Shown in pieces: positions 1 to 8,857 of a stretch of 64,000 nt of DNA. The DNA is taken from contig NZ_LR134384.1 in assembly GCF_900637655.1 (NCBI RefSeq), positions 2,666,001 to 2,730,000 on the forward strand, read 5' to 3'. Position numbers and translations under genes: made by a program. This DNA is from Segatella oris. GTDB taxonomy: Bacteria > Bacteroidota > Bacteroidia > Bacteroidales > Bacteroidaceae. Positions within the stretch are counted from its first letter, which is position 1; each line of letters opens with the position of its first letter. Under the pieces are notes generated by a model, which saw only the letters and a program-made list of their open reading frames with translations, was not told the origin of the DNA and did not search any database.

Positions 1-84
1 CTCCAACGACATGGTTGAAGTCATCACAAGCATCAGGTAGCTTGCAGCAATGAGTCCAAGGATTATCTTTGTTGTTGTTTTCAT
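1..84 (-). CDS. N-terminus of an unidentified membrane or exported protein (partial)
   Basis: Only the first 28 codons are inside the window. The visible start reads MKTTTKIILGLIAASYLMLV, a short basic head followed by a hydrophobic stretch, so it is either a signal peptide or a first membrane segment. The ATG at 84-82 has a strong Shine-Dalgarno-like GGAGGAG a few bases upstream, and it begins 17 bases after the stop of the ABC permease gene. It is therefore probably the third gene of the ABC exporter operon. The function cannot be told from what is visible. Confidence 0.6.
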   Translation of the reverse strand, partial: MKTTTKIILGLIAASYLMLVMTSTMSLE

Positions 85-101
85 TATTGCTCCTCCTTCT
101 T

Positions 102-872
102 TTACATACGGTCAATCACTTCCAATTCACACAATCGGCGATAGGAAAGCCACAGATTTACAAGTCCGAGCAAGCCCACCCACGCAGTCAAAATATAGAA
201 AGAAGCGTTGTTGTCGGCATTGAAGAACAACAGAGTAAGGCCTCCGATGAGCAACAACACAAAGGCGCTGATGGTGGTTCCTAACAGTGGTTTGCGCGGA
301 AAAACAAAACTGCCGAGCATAAAGAACGAAACGGCAAAGACATACCATGCCGTGGCATACAGGATATTCAGCAGGCCATTACTGCCAAAACCCAACCACA
401 TGACAGGGTGAGCAATCCTGATATCTACATTTGGAAACGCCGAGGAAAGGAGTAAATAACGCATGATTTCGAGCGCATAGAATATCACATGGAACACCAC
501 AAAATAGCCCACGACAAACAACAGCGTACGAGCGAGCCAGTTTTCAAACATGCTCACGGGTATGGTCAGCACGTGAATGCGCCCTGCTTTCTGCTGTCCG
601 TCGGTGAAAATCCGTGTGGCCGAGATGCAAGCTCCTGTATAAAGCAACAGTGTTCCCCATACAATGAGCGCTGTTTTCCCTGCATCATAAGCCTTTGTCC
701 CGTCTTCAGGCTCATAGATAGAAGCATAGGAAATCAGGCAAGTCCACATCTCTATGATGAAAAGGATACCCAACAGAATGGCTGCCGAAAAGAGAATTGT
801 GCGTCGCTGTTCGGTCCACAGTTTGCCTAAATAACACAAGAAACGCTTAAAATCAAAGAAATTATTAGTCAT
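102..872 (-). CDS. ABC transporter permease (ABC-2 type)
   Basis: A 256-residue membrane protein with about six hydrophobic segments (for example around residues 25-45, 70-90, 120-145 and three in the C-terminal half). It lacks the long periplasmic loops of FtsX/MacB proteins. Directly upstream and co-directional is an ABC ATPase, so the pair most likely forms an exporter in the inner membrane; the substrate is unknown. The open frame extends 32 codons further upstream, but I chose the ATG at 872. It is preceded by AGGAGG at ideal distance, and it overlaps the ATPase stop codon by 8 bases, a typical coupled arrangement. Family assignment is by topology and neighbourhood, not by a specific motif. 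Confidence 0.75.
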   Translation of the reverse strand: MTNNFFDFKRFLCYLGKLWTEQRRTILFSAAILLGILFIIEMWTCLISYASIYEPEDGTKAYDAGKTALIVWGTLLLYTGACISATRIFTDGQQKAGRIHVLTIPVSMFENWLARTLLFVVGYFVVFHVIFYALEIMRYLLLSSAFPNVDIRIAHPVMWLGFGSNGLLNILYATAWYVFAVSFFMLGSFVFPRKPLLGTTISAFVLLLIGGLTLLFFNADNNASFYILTAWVGLLGLVNLWLSYRRLCELEVIDRM

Positions 873-1566
873 GGTGTACCTCCTTTCCGTGCATAGCTTC
901 CTCAAAATAGGCTTCAAGATCAATGTTTGCCTGAAGCTCTTCGTTACGAATAACCTCACTTCTATCAATCAGCAACACATGATTAAGTACGCTTTCAATA
1001 TCTTTCACCTGGTGTGTTGAAATCATAAATATACGGTCTGGGCCGATACCCTTCGTGATGAAAGTACGAAACTGGCGCTTCCCTGGAATATCGAGACCGT
1101 TGGTAGGCTCATCCATCAGCAGTATCTTCGTGTGTGTGGCCATGGCAAAACTCATGAAAATCTTCTTGCGCTGACCGAGTGAAAGATCGCCTAAATACAC
1201 GTTGGCAGTCATTCCGAAGGTTTGCAGATAGAGATTCATGTCGTCCTGAGAAAAGTGAGGATAGAATACGCTGTTTGTCTTGATATACTGCCGGAGCGTG
1301 ACATTAGGCAGTTCAAACTCGTCAGGAACGAGGAAGATTTCACGCATCGTGACAGGCTTGCGCTTACGAACATCAACGCCACCAAGAGTCACGCTGCCCT
1401 TATCTGGAGTCAGCAAACCGGCCATCATATATAATAAGGTGGACTTTCCTGCACCGTTCGGCCCCAAAAGTCCATAGATCCTGCCTGGCTGTAGTTGCAG
1501 ACTGAAGTTGCTGAACACAGGCGAATGATGCTTAGGATAACAGAAACAGAGATTGTTTATTTTCAT
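865..1566 (-). CDS. ABC transporter ATP-binding protein
   Basis: A single nucleotide-binding domain of 233 residues. Walker A is GPNGAGKST at about residues 35-43, the signature is LSLGQ at about 128-132, Walker B runs into DEPTNGLD at about 152, and the H-loop histidine sits in STHQ at about 185. The Q-loop region is short and degenerate, which is common in YtrB/GldA-like ABC-2 exporters. It would power the permease encoded directly downstream. An in-frame GTG lies three codons upstream (1575), but the ATG at 1566 gives the usual start of this family (MKINNL). A -7 box lies about 50 bases upstream. Confidence 0.9.
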   Translation of the reverse strand: MKINNLCFCYPKHHSPVFSNFSLQLQPGRIYGLLGPNGAGKSTLLYMMAGLLTPDKGSVTLGGVDVRKRKPVTMREIFLVPDEFELPNVTLRQYIKTNSVFYPHFSQDDMNLYLQTFGMTANVYLGDLSLGQRKKIFMSFAMATHTKILLMDEPTNGLDIPGKRQFRTFITKGIGPDRIFMISTHQVKDIESVLNHVLLIDRSEVIRNEELQANIDLEAYFEEAMHGKEVHHD

Positions 1567-1615
1567 AGATATCACTTGAAATTTTATCGAAAAGTAGGAA
1601 ACTGTCTGATAACTG

Positions 1616-1623
1616 CAAAGTTA
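1616..1623 (-). promoter_or_regulatory. Candidate -7 box (TAACTTTG) for the ABC operon
   Basis: On the minus strand this reads TAACTTTG, matching the Bacteroidota -7 consensus TAnnTTTG, about 50 bases upstream of the ABC ATPase start. No good TTTG -33 box was found at 19-21 bases. Confidence 0.5.
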
Positions 1624-1747
1624 TAAAATTATCGGGAAGCTACAATTCCTATTATATATTTTTTTCATTTGAATGCAATATGACAAGTGAATTTATTTCT
1701 TCGCATACTCATATCTTACAAGCTCTGAGCCAAACTGAATTTACACA

Positions 1748-1784
1748 ACAAAAAAGCGAGCAGGAAACAAATTCCAACTCGCTT
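1748..1784 (-). terminator. Rho-independent terminator after the TPR gene
   Basis: On the minus strand AAGCGAG (1784-1778) pairs with CTCGCTT (1760-1754); a GGAA/TTCC inner stem extends it, and a T-run follows (complement of the A-tract at 1748-1755). It lies about 30 bases past the stop of the TPR protein, so it ends the whole ExbB-TonB-TPR operon. Confidence 0.8.
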
Positions 1785-1810
1785 AACTATATTAAATATA
1801 ACGCTGTTTG

Positions 1811-3244
1811 TTACTGCTTTGGAGCCTCTTCCTGAGCATCAAGACCAAGGGCTGCACGTGCGTTCTTATCTTCAGGATCGAGTTTGACAAGCTGCTCATA
1901 GTATGGTTTTGCAGCTTCAAGATCGTTCTTGGTGACCCAGTAATAGTAGCCAAGGTTAGCAAGAGCAGATTTCAAAGTAGAAGTTTCATCCTCCTGACGG
2001 TCAGCTTTATTGGCCAACAAATCAACTGCCTTTTGGAAGAATTCCGCACCTTTCTCGTCCTGACCTGCCTTAGATGCCTGCATACCGGCCATATTATTAA
2101 CCCACGCTGCAATAGTAGGCCACTTCTCTGCCATCTGATTATAGATACCATAAGCCTTATCGAGGTTAGCTTGCTTGGTAGGTCCTGCCTTCTCTGCCTT
2201 TTGAACATAGATGTTAGCTAACTTTGCAAAGTCAGACGGAGTAGCATTCTGGTTGTGTGCCATATAAATCTCATTGCACTCCAATGCCTTGTCTTCCTGC
2301 CCCATCTCTGCATAGGTATCAGCCATATACTGATATGGTTTGTAATCGTCCTTCGTCAGATCAAAGGCTTTCTGATACTGGGCAATTGCTTCATCATACT
2401 GCTTATTACCCTTAAGGGCAAGACCATAATAAATATAGTCGCGGGCACTCTTTTCAACAGAATCGGTGTTGATGATAACCTTTGCAAAATTAATTGCCTC
2501 GTCATTCTTCTGCAAATCTACAGCACTCCAAAGAGCTACACGATCAAAAGTAATGTCCTTGGCGAACTTCTGAATACCAAATTTTGAGATATCAAGACTT
2601 TCGTCCTTCTTGTTGGCCATATAAGCAGAAACGGCATAACCTACAAGATAATACTCTTCGAGCTTATCCTTATTAGTCTTAGAAAAGTATTCATAAGCCT
2701 TAGCATAGTTTCCGGCAAGGTAGAAGTTATTACCTGCTTCAGCCTCAATAGGGAAATCCGGGCAGTTCTGTTTCAACAGATTAAGTGCTCGCTCACTCTC
2801 TTCCGGACTACGTTTTCTATAGACATTTGAATAGCGCATATAGCCCTGAGGGTTCTTTGGATCCATAGACATACTCTGCTCATACCACATAGCGGCATTA
2901 CCACCATCATCTTTCATGGCAGCAATATCACCTAAAAGGATATAAGCATCACCACAATCCTTATACTTTGCAACTACGGCATTCGCAATATTGGTTGCTT
3001 CATCATACTGCTTGTTCATCAATAAAGCCTCACCCAATGCCACAAGTGCCTTAGGTTCTTTCTTGAATTCCTTCTGATAGTCCTTAATGAGATTCTTTAA
3101 AGTCTTGGCATCCATATTAGGAGTAGCCTTAAGAGACTGCTCAATAGGCTTTAACATCGCATTATAGTTGGCATTCTGTGCCATGGCTGGAACTGACAAT
3201 CCCATCATCAGTAATCCTGCTACTACATATTTAATCTTTTTCAT
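1811..3244 (-). CDS. Secreted tetratricopeptide-repeat protein
   Basis: A 477-residue protein with a clear signal peptide (MKKIKYVVAGLLMMGLSVPAMAQ, cleaved after AMAQ at about residue 23). It is otherwise almost entirely helical TPR-like repeats: LGEALLMNKQYDEA, LGDIAAMKDDGGNAAMWYEQ, YGLALKGNKQYDEAIAQYQKA, YYWVTKNDLEAAKPYYEQL. It is the last gene of the TonB/ExbBD operon, followed by a terminator. TPR proteins at this place in Bacteroidales are probably periplasmic scaffolds for the Ton machinery or its lipoprotein partner; that role is inference. No catalytic motif is seen. Confidence 0.85.
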   Translation of the reverse strand: MKKIKYVVAGLLMMGLSVPAMAQNANYNAMLKPIEQSLKATPNMDAKTLKNLIKDYQKEFKKEPKALVALGEALLMNKQYDEATNIANAVVAKYKDCGDAYILLGDIAAMKDDGGNAAMWYEQSMSMDPKNPQGYMRYSNVYRKRSPEESERALNLLKQNCPDFPIEAEAGNNFYLAGNYAKAYEYFSKTNKDKLEEYYLVGYAVSAYMANKKDESLDISKFGIQKFAKDITFDRVALWSAVDLQKNDEAINFAKVIINTDSVEKSARDYIYYGLALKGNKQYDEAIAQYQKAFDLTKDDYKPYQYMADTYAEMGQEDKALECNEIYMAHNQNATPSDFAKLANIYVQKAEKAGPTKQANLDKAYGIYNQMAEKWPTIAAWVNNMAGMQASKAGQDEKGAEFFQKAVDLLANKADRQEDETSTLKSALANLGYYYWVTKNDLEAAKPYYEQLVKLDPEDKNARAALGLDAQEEAPKQ

Positions 3245-3321
3245 ACTCTTCCTTTTTTTAATTAAAACCTAACTGTGTCTTATGACGAACAACAGAGAGG
3301 AAAGTTTAACTCTCTAATTGA

Positions 3322-4278
3322 CTATCTCTTAATATTAACAGTTTTTATGGTGATGTCACCCCTATAAGGTAGCAACCCCGTCTTAAATAGTATCAACTGG
3401 CCTTTGGGACCCGTAATATAGTTGGCAAAACTCCAAGGTAGAGCCTGATAAGGATCAACTACAATGGCATATAAAGTACGGGCAAACGGATAACGACCAT
3501 CAAGCAAATAAGCCTGATAGGGTTTCCAACTATTCATAGGGGTCGCCTTATCCTTTACGGATACAGACATGACATGAACATTCTTCTTGAAAGTGGTATT
3601 GGTTGAATCGCGCTTATCATTAAGCCAATTCGAGCCGATAATACCAATTGCATTTTCGTTATTGTCGACATAATCAATGACAGCCTTACTGTTCTTGGCA
3701 GCAACAATGTTGCCGGCAGTAAGGTTCTTACCGTCCATGATAGAGTCAATCACATAATGCAATGTTGCAGAAGCAGGATTATCAAAAACCACTTCAATGC
3801 TTCCACGCTTTGATCCTGGATAGATTTCACTCCAGTATTTTACCTTACCTCCCAACACCTTTTTGATGTCATTAACTGTAATACAAGTATCATTATTGTT
3901 TTTATTAACAATGAAAGCTAAGCCATCATAGCCAATGGGAAAAGTCTTTGGAATAAGATTTTTGGATTTGAAATAAGCAACTTCGCTTGGTTTCAAATCA
4001 CGAGATGTAAAGAAAAGACACGTCTTCAAATCTTGGAGCCTTTTGAACCCCGTAATATCATCAGCATAAAGTGCTTTCAGATGTGCCTTGGGATATTCAA
4101 ATTCAAACTGCTGCCTTTCTTCTTCTATAAAGGGACTGAAACTCTCGTCAGAGACGAACTCAATCGTCCCTGACGTAGGAGTATCGGTTCTACTGCCTTT
4201 GGTTTTCTTCCCACAAGATGAGAAGCCAACCAAAGTCAGGAATAATCCAATAAATATATAAGATAAATTCTTATTCAT
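3322..4278 (-). CDS. PstS-like substrate-binding lipoprotein in the Ton operon
   Basis: A 318-residue protein with a lipoprotein signal (VGFSSC, lipidated Cys about residue 22) and the fold signature of the PstS-like periplasmic binding family: a first lobe starting GTIEFVSDESFSPF, then GYDGLAFIVNK, a VLGGKVKYWSEI segment, and a C-terminal YPFARTLYAIV...FANYITGPKGQ block. The PstC/PstA/PstB transporter genes are absent. Instead the gene sits 9 bases after TonB, inside the ExbB-ExbD-ExbD-TonB operon. It may bind phosphate or another anion, or have become a structural partner of the Ton system; the sequence cannot decide. Confidence 0.8.
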   Translation of the reverse strand: MNKNLSYIFIGLFLTLVGFSSCGKKTKGSRTDTPTSGTIEFVSDESFSPFIEEERQQFEFEYPKAHLKALYADDITGFKRLQDLKTCLFFTSRDLKPSEVAYFKSKNLIPKTFPIGYDGLAFIVNKNNNDTCITVNDIKKVLGGKVKYWSEIYPGSKRGSIEVVFDNPASATLHYVIDSIMDGKNLTAGNIVAAKNSKAVIDYVDNNENAIGIIGSNWLNDKRDSTNTTFKKNVHVMSVSVKDKATPMNSWKPYQAYLLDGRYPFARTLYAIVVDPYQALPWSFANYITGPKGQLILFKTGLLPYRGDITIKTVNIKR

Positions 4279-4287
4279 TTATTTCAA

Positions 4288-5127
4288 TTACTGTAACTTA
4301 AATTGCACAGGAACATTGAACTTCACACGTACGGCAGAACCATTCTGCTTACCTGGATTCCAACGTGGCATGCTACTTACGACACGAGCAGCCTCACGAT
4401 CAAGTGAAGGATCGACAGACTTTGCAACGCGTACATCAGTGATAGAACCATCACGCTCAACAACGAACGAAATCGTTACACGGCCCTGGATACCATTTTC
4501 CTGAGCAACAACCGGATATTTCACATGTGAGCTAAGATACTGCAACAATGCACTTGGACCACCTGGAAATGACGGCATCACCTCAACGACATCAAAAACC
4601 TTCTGTGTAACTTCTTCCTTTGGAGCTGGTGGAGGAGTAGCCACTGCAATATCATTACGCACAGCCTCAACAGTACGATCCTTCGTACCTTCATGAGTTT
4701 CTGTACCGACAGCGACTTTATCATCTAACTGATCCATCTGCTTCAGCGTATTAGACTCTTTTACAAGTTCATCTTTCTTGATGACAGGAGCAACGAACTT
4801 CTGAGTCTCACGTGCTACAGGAATTTCCTTCTTGGGTTGAACCTTTGGCTGAACAACTTCCTTCTTCTCGTTTTTCTTAGCCTCTTGCTGGAGTTTTGCA
4901 AGTTGCATAGCTTCCATATAAGCCTGCTGCGCTTCAGCATTCCTCTGTGAAATGACCTTCCATGCGAGGAAACCACCAACGAGTGCAGCAGCAATGATCA
5001 AGATAAGGAGTGCCTTGATGTTACGTCCGGAAGTTCCCTTACGAAGTCTATAGGCTCCATAAGCTTGGTTCTTGTCGGCGAACACCATATCGACCCATTT
5101 AGGATCGTACAAATCTATTTTTGCCAT
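4288..5127 (-). CDS. tonB: TonB family energy transducer
   Basis: A 279-residue protein with a cytoplasmic N-terminus, one membrane anchor at about residues 35-58 (ALLILIIAAALVGGFLAW) and a Lys/Glu/Pro-rich periplasmic spacer at about 70-180. The C-terminal TonB domain at about 200-279 includes QGRVTISFVVERDGSITDV and ends VRVKFNVPVQFKLQ. It would transmit energy from ExbB/ExbD to TonB-dependent outer-membrane receptors such as the SusC protein at 48.6 kb. It lies in one operon with two ExbDs (37 bases upstream) and the PstS-like lipoprotein. The Pro-poor, Lys-rich spacer is usual for Bacteroidota TonBs. Confidence 0.92.
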   Translation of the reverse strand: MAKIDLYDPKWVDMVFADKNQAYGAYRLRKGTSGRNIKALLILIIAAALVGGFLAWKVISQRNAEAQQAYMEAMQLAKLQQEAKKNEKKEVVQPKVQPKKEIPVARETQKFVAPVIKKDELVKESNTLKQMDQLDDKVAVGTETHEGTKDRTVEAVRNDIAVATPPPAPKEEVTQKVFDVVEVMPSFPGGPSALLQYLSSHVKYPVVAQENGIQGRVTISFVVERDGSITDVRVAKSVDPSLDREAARVVSSMPRWNPGKQNGSAVRVKFNVPVQFKLQ

Positions 5128-5164
5128 TTGTTTCTATATTTTAATTGTTTCGTTACTTCATCAA

Positions 5165-5809
5165 TTAGAGTTTCACTCCTCTGAGCTTCAACAAATGAAG
5201 ATCATCAGGATTAAGCTTATCGATGACGTAAGTACCAATACTTAGAATCTGCATTTCGTCGAGTGCATCGACCATATTCTTATAAGAGGCATTATCTGAA
5301 GGCTTGATGATAACGGTCAAGGTAGGAATTTTCCCATCCTTGAGTTCACCAGCCTTGAGCTTACTAAGTTTCTTTTGATATATGCTATCTGGATACATCT
5401 TAGGATCCTTAGCCTTCTCAGCATTCAACTCCTTCACTGCAAGTTCTATACGGGTTACAGGTTTGGTACCATTTGCAGTAGCATGATTTCTCAATGCTTT
5501 GCGAATTCCATCATTACCCCATGTTGTTTCTTTAATCCATGTAGGATTATTATATTGGGGCTCACCTTCACCATAATAGATCTTATTATCGGCAGTCACA
5601 TAAATTGTAATTGCTTCAGAAGCTTTGGCTTCGCTCTTCTGATCGTTTGTAACGTTGTCATTACTTGGCATCGTCAACTCCATGGTCTGCGGCTTACTAA
5701 GTGATGTACACAACATGAAGAACGTGATCAGCAACATGAGCATGTCCACCATAGGCGTAAAGTCTACGCGAACCGTCATCTTCTTTTGTTTGCTTTCTTT
5801 CTTTGCCAT
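5165..5809 (-). CDS. exbD: ExbD/TolR family biopolymer transport protein (second copy)
   Basis: A 214-residue protein with the ExbD hallmark: a charged head (MAKKESKQKKMTVRVDFTP), then a single membrane helix at about residues 22-40 carrying the essential Asp (TPMVDMLMLLITFFM, Asp about 23). A long periplasmic domain ends in the TolR-like VDALDEMQILSIGTYVI segment. It is longer than the 141-residue enterobacterial ExbD because of an insertion in the periplasmic domain, as in other Bacteroidota. It begins 3 bases after the other ExbD gene, so the two are translated together; the pair could form ExbD heterodimers inside the ExbB pentamer (inference). Confidence 0.9.
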   Translation of the reverse strand: MAKKESKQKKMTVRVDFTPMVDMLMLLITFFMLCTSLSKPQTMELTMPSNDNVTNDQKSEAKASEAITIYVTADNKIYYGEGEPQYNNPTWIKETTWGNDGIRKALRNHATANGTKPVTRIELAVKELNAEKAKDPKMYPDSIYQKKLSKLKAGELKDGKIPTLTVIIKPSDNASYKNMVDALDEMQILSIGTYVIDKLNPDDLHLLKLRGVKL

Positions 5810-5812
5810 TGA

Positions 5813-6454
5813 TTAGTCCCCCTGTTTTTTAAGCTGTGTAATCATATAGTAATGGCTCTCATCCATATCCTGGAGTTCACTCATTACCTTTTTGACAGTC
5901 TTATAAGGTGTCGAAGCATCAGCCTTGAGTGCAATCTTGATATTGTCATTGACAGTACGTGCTGCATCAACCCACTGCTGAAACTCGCTCATACCACCCT
6001 TAATGCTATCCATAGGAATACCCTTCGTAGGAAGAGTTTTATGACGCATTACCGTAGAAGAAGCCAGATAACCGCTAAGTTCATTCATTGGAACACCGAA
6101 TGTAGACTCTGTCTTGAAAACCTTGCTCTGTGCAGCACTCAATTTTACGCCAAACTTATTGGCCATATTATCAAGAACCTGCCCCAGCTGATCTGTATTA
6201 TCCAAACTCAAAAACACCTGACCTTCGCCTGTTGGCCTACCGGCTGCATCCTTTTCAGGATTGACCAGAATAGTCAGGACGCCGTTCTCAGGCACCTTTA
6301 TTTCAGACACTGAACCTGGAGTGTTCACCTTTACCGGCTCATTCTTGACGAATGTTGACGTCAGCATAAAGAAGGTGAGCAACAAGGTCATAACGTCTGA
6401 CATAGGCGTCATATCGATCCAAACGTCACTTTTCTTAATTTTTACTTTACCCAT
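5813..6454 (-). CDS. exbD: ExbD/TolR family biopolymer transport protein (first copy)
   Basis: A 213-residue protein with a short basic head (MGKVKIKKSD), the motif DMTPMSDVMTLLLTFFML carrying the conserved membrane Asp at about residue 20, and a periplasmic domain of about 170 residues. It has diverged far from the neighbouring ExbD and is not a recent duplicate. It lies 30 bases downstream of ExbB in the same operon. It would be part of the proton-driven motor that energises TonB. Confidence 0.9.
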   Translation of the reverse strand: MGKVKIKKSDVWIDMTPMSDVMTLLLTFFMLTSTFVKNEPVKVNTPGSVSEIKVPENGVLTILVNPEKDAAGRPTGEGQVFLSLDNTDQLGQVLDNMANKFGVKLSAAQSKVFKTESTFGVPMNELSGYLASSTVMRHKTLPTKGIPMDSIKGGMSEFQQWVDAARTVNDNIKIALKADASTPYKTVKKVMSELQDMDESHYYMITQLKKQGD

Positions 6455-6484
6455 AGCGATAAATTTTTAAAGGGTTAGCAAAAA

Positions 6485-7321
6485 TTAAGCTTCTTCTGTG
6501 TGGTTAGCTTCGTATGTCTGAGCAATTGAGTAACCTACCTCGTCGAGTGCGTATGTCAGCTTGTCAACCTTATTAGTGAAGTAGTTGTAAGATACAACAG
6601 CACACCATGATGTCAAAATACCGAATGCAGTATTGATCAAAGCCTCAGAAATACCAGCTGAAAGTGCAGCAGAGTCAGCACCACCACCAGCAGACAGAGC
6701 AGAGAATGACTTAATCATACCAGTTACAGTACCAAGAAGACCGGTCAAAGTACCCAATGTTACGATGGTCGCAATGATAGGAAGGTTCATTGTCAATGTA
6801 GGCATTTCAAGCTGTGTTGCTTCTTCATGAGCCTGCTGAATCTTAGCAATTTTCTGTGCCTTCTTCAATGAAGCATTAGCACCTGTCTCCATATCTTTGT
6901 AAGCATTCAACGATGCATAAACAACATTAGCGACAGAACCTCTCTGCTTATCGCAAAGCTGCTGAGCCTGTGCAAAGTCGTTTGCATTCAACGCAGCCTT
7001 AATATTTACAACAAACTTAGGCAGTGAGCCTTTACCAAAAGCTGTCTTCATAGCGAGAACACGCTCGATAGACATTGCCAATACTGTAAGCAACAATGTG
7101 TGGATAACAGGCACAATCATACCACCCTTAAAGATAGTTCCCCATACATCTGCAGGTGCACCATTAGAATCACCACCTTGGAAGTGACTTGCATCACCAA
7201 ACCATGTGTAGAACAAAATGAAAGCGATTGCAGCGCAAACGACGATAATCCAGAATGCACCTCTTACTCCCTGAAAGCCCTGAGATTTCTTAGGGCTGGC
7301 TGTTTTTTGTGTAGTTGCCAT
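6485..7321 (-). CDS. exbB: MotA/TolQ/ExbB proton channel family protein
   Basis: A 278-residue protein with four hydrophobic segments: about residues 22-43 (near the start), 70-90 (VIHTLLLTVLAMSIERVLAM), 180-205 (IIATIVTLGTLTGLLGTVTG) and 228-250 (ALINTAFGILTSWCAVVSY). The LGLLGTVTGM-like block and the following Ala/Gly-rich segment are the MotA_ExbB core. The extra N-terminal helix is typical of Bacteroidota ExbB proteins. It is the first gene of the ExbB-ExbD-ExbD-TonB-PstS-like-TPR operon, with a -7 box about 100 bases upstream. Confidence 0.93.
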   Translation of the reverse strand: MATTQKTASPKKSQGFQGVRGAFWIIVVCAAIAFILFYTWFGDASHFQGGDSNGAPADVWGTIFKGGMIVPVIHTLLLTVLAMSIERVLAMKTAFGKGSLPKFVVNIKAALNANDFAQAQQLCDKQRGSVANVVYASLNAYKDMETGANASLKKAQKIAKIQQAHEEATQLEMPTLTMNLPIIATIVTLGTLTGLLGTVTGMIKSFSALSAGGGADSAALSAGISEALINTAFGILTSWCAVVSYNYFTNKVDKLTYALDEVGYSIAQTYEANHTEEA

Positions 7322-7422
7322 AATTTAAACTTTTATTTTTTAGTTATTATAAATTGATATATTATCTGATATAAATGTTATTTGCAAAAGGTTCGCACAT
7401 AAATTGCTTTCTTTTTGTTTGG

Positions 7423-7430
7423 CAAAGATA
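7423..7430 (-). promoter_or_regulatory. Candidate -7 box (TATCTTTG) for the exbB-tonB operon
   Basis: The minus strand reads TATCTTTG, an exact match to TAnnTTTG. It would give an untranslated leader of about 90 bases before exbB. No clear -33 TTTG was found. Confidence 0.55.
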
Positions 7431-7531
7431 GCAATTTATGAATAACTAAGCATCGAATTAAGAAGTTTTAACGATAGATTCTCATTAAAAGAGCAACATC
7501 ACTTCACGTAACTTCCCTTATCAACGCATTG

Positions 7532-8725
7532 TTATTTCAATTTTGTTAAAACCTCCTTTATTCTCTTCATTGCTTCCTTAATATTGTCATCACTGGTTGC
7601 ATAGCTCATTCTAAAACATTCGGGATCACCAAAAGCATCCCCACCAACGGTTGCAACATGTGCTTTTTCCAACAAGTAGAGTGCAAAATCTGTCGCATTA
7701 TTAATAGTTATCTGACCATCGGTCTTTCCAAAGAAACTGCTACATTTCGGGAAAAGATAAAAAGCACCTTCGGGAGTATTAACCTCCAACCCAGGAATAT
7801 CCTTTGCCAGTTTGACTATTAAATTACGACGACGTTCAAAAGCCAAGCGCATCTGTTCAACACAACCTTGATCCAAGGTATAGGCCGCCTCCGCAGCTTT
7901 CTGGCTGACAGAACAAGGGCCACTCGTATATTGTCCTTGCAGTTTATTACAACCTTTGACTATCCATTCCGGCGCAGCAATATATCCGATACGCCATCCC
8001 GTCATGGCATACGCTTTGGAAACACCATTCACTATAATAGAGCGCTCTTTCATTCCTGCCACCTTAGCAATACTTGCATGCTTACCCACATAGTTAATAT
8101 GCTCATAAATCTCATCAGCTAAGACATAGAGATCTTCATGTTTCTTGATGACAGCAGCTAACGCATCAAGTTCCTCCTGGGTATAAACGCTACCTGTAGG
8201 GTTACTTGGTGAGCAAAGAATTAGAAGCTTTGTTTTTGGTGTAATGGCAGCTTCAAGCTGCTGAGGTGTCATTTTGAAATTCTGATCAAACCCTGCATTG
8301 ACAATTACAGGGTTACCACCTGCCAGCTTTACCATCTGCGGATAGCTCACCCAATAAGGAGCAGGGATAATTACCTCGTCGCCATCATTAATCAAAGCCA
8401 TCACAGTATTGCAGACGCTTTGCTTTGCACCATTACTGACGAGCACCTCACTCACCGAATAGTCCAAACCATTCTCATGCTTCAGTTTTGCAACAATGGC
8501 TTTCCGTAAATCAGCATAGCCTGGGACAGGAGAATACTTGGAATAGTTTTCATCAATCGCTTTCTTGGCTGCCTCCTTGATATTCTCTGGCGTATTAAAG
8601 TCTGGTTCACCAACACTCATATTGATTACATCAATACCTTGTGCTTTCATTTCACTACTCTTTTGCGACATAGCAAGTGTTGCTGATGGTGCAAGTCGAA
8701 TTAAACGATTTGACAATTGTCCCAT
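7532..8725 (-). CDS. aspC: Pyridoxal phosphate-dependent aminotransferase (aspartate aminotransferase type)
   Basis: A 397-residue class I/II aminotransferase. Visible motifs are SVGEPDFNTP near residue 36 (substrate pocket), NGAKQS near 101, CSPSNPTGSVY near 172, ADEIYEH near 203, and the Schiff-base lysine in GVSKAYAMTGWRIGY at about residue 237. The length matches the family exactly. The likely reaction is transfer of the amino group between aspartate and 2-oxoglutarate in the cytoplasm, but subfamily specificity (aspartate, prephenate) cannot be fixed by eye. It is a single-gene unit with its own -7 box. Confidence 0.9.
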   Translation of the reverse strand: MGQLSNRLIRLAPSATLAMSQKSSEMKAQGIDVINMSVGEPDFNTPENIKEAAKKAIDENYSKYSPVPGYADLRKAIVAKLKHENGLDYSVSEVLVSNGAKQSVCNTVMALINDGDEVIIPAPYWVSYPQMVKLAGGNPVIVNAGFDQNFKMTPQQLEAAITPKTKLLILCSPSNPTGSVYTQEELDALAAVIKKHEDLYVLADEIYEHINYVGKHASIAKVAGMKERSIIVNGVSKAYAMTGWRIGYIAAPEWIVKGCNKLQGQYTSGPCSVSQKAAEAAYTLDQGCVEQMRLAFERRRNLIVKLAKDIPGLEVNTPEGAFYLFPKCSSFFGKTDGQITINNATDFALYLLEKAHVATVGGDAFGDPECFRMSYATSDDNIKEAMKRIKEVLTKLK

Positions 8726-8756
8726 AACGCTAAACTTTTGGTTAATAAATCTACTA

Positions 8757-8764
8757 CAAATATA
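8757..8764 (-). promoter_or_regulatory. Candidate -7 box (TATATTTG) for the aminotransferase gene
   Basis: The minus strand reads TATATTTG, 31 bases upstream of the ATG, an exact match to TAnnTTTG. Confidence 0.55.
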
Positions 8765-8857
8765 AACAATTTATCCGTTACAGTGAATATAATTCAATGT
8801 TTTTTTTGTTAAATCTTCTCCAATCATATGAGTCATAACCTACAAACAAACCACATT

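Noticed and set aside
1567..1575. A GTG start for the ABC ATPase three codons upstream
   Set aside because: The ATG at 1566 gives the conserved family beginning, and the extra three residues add nothing recognisable.
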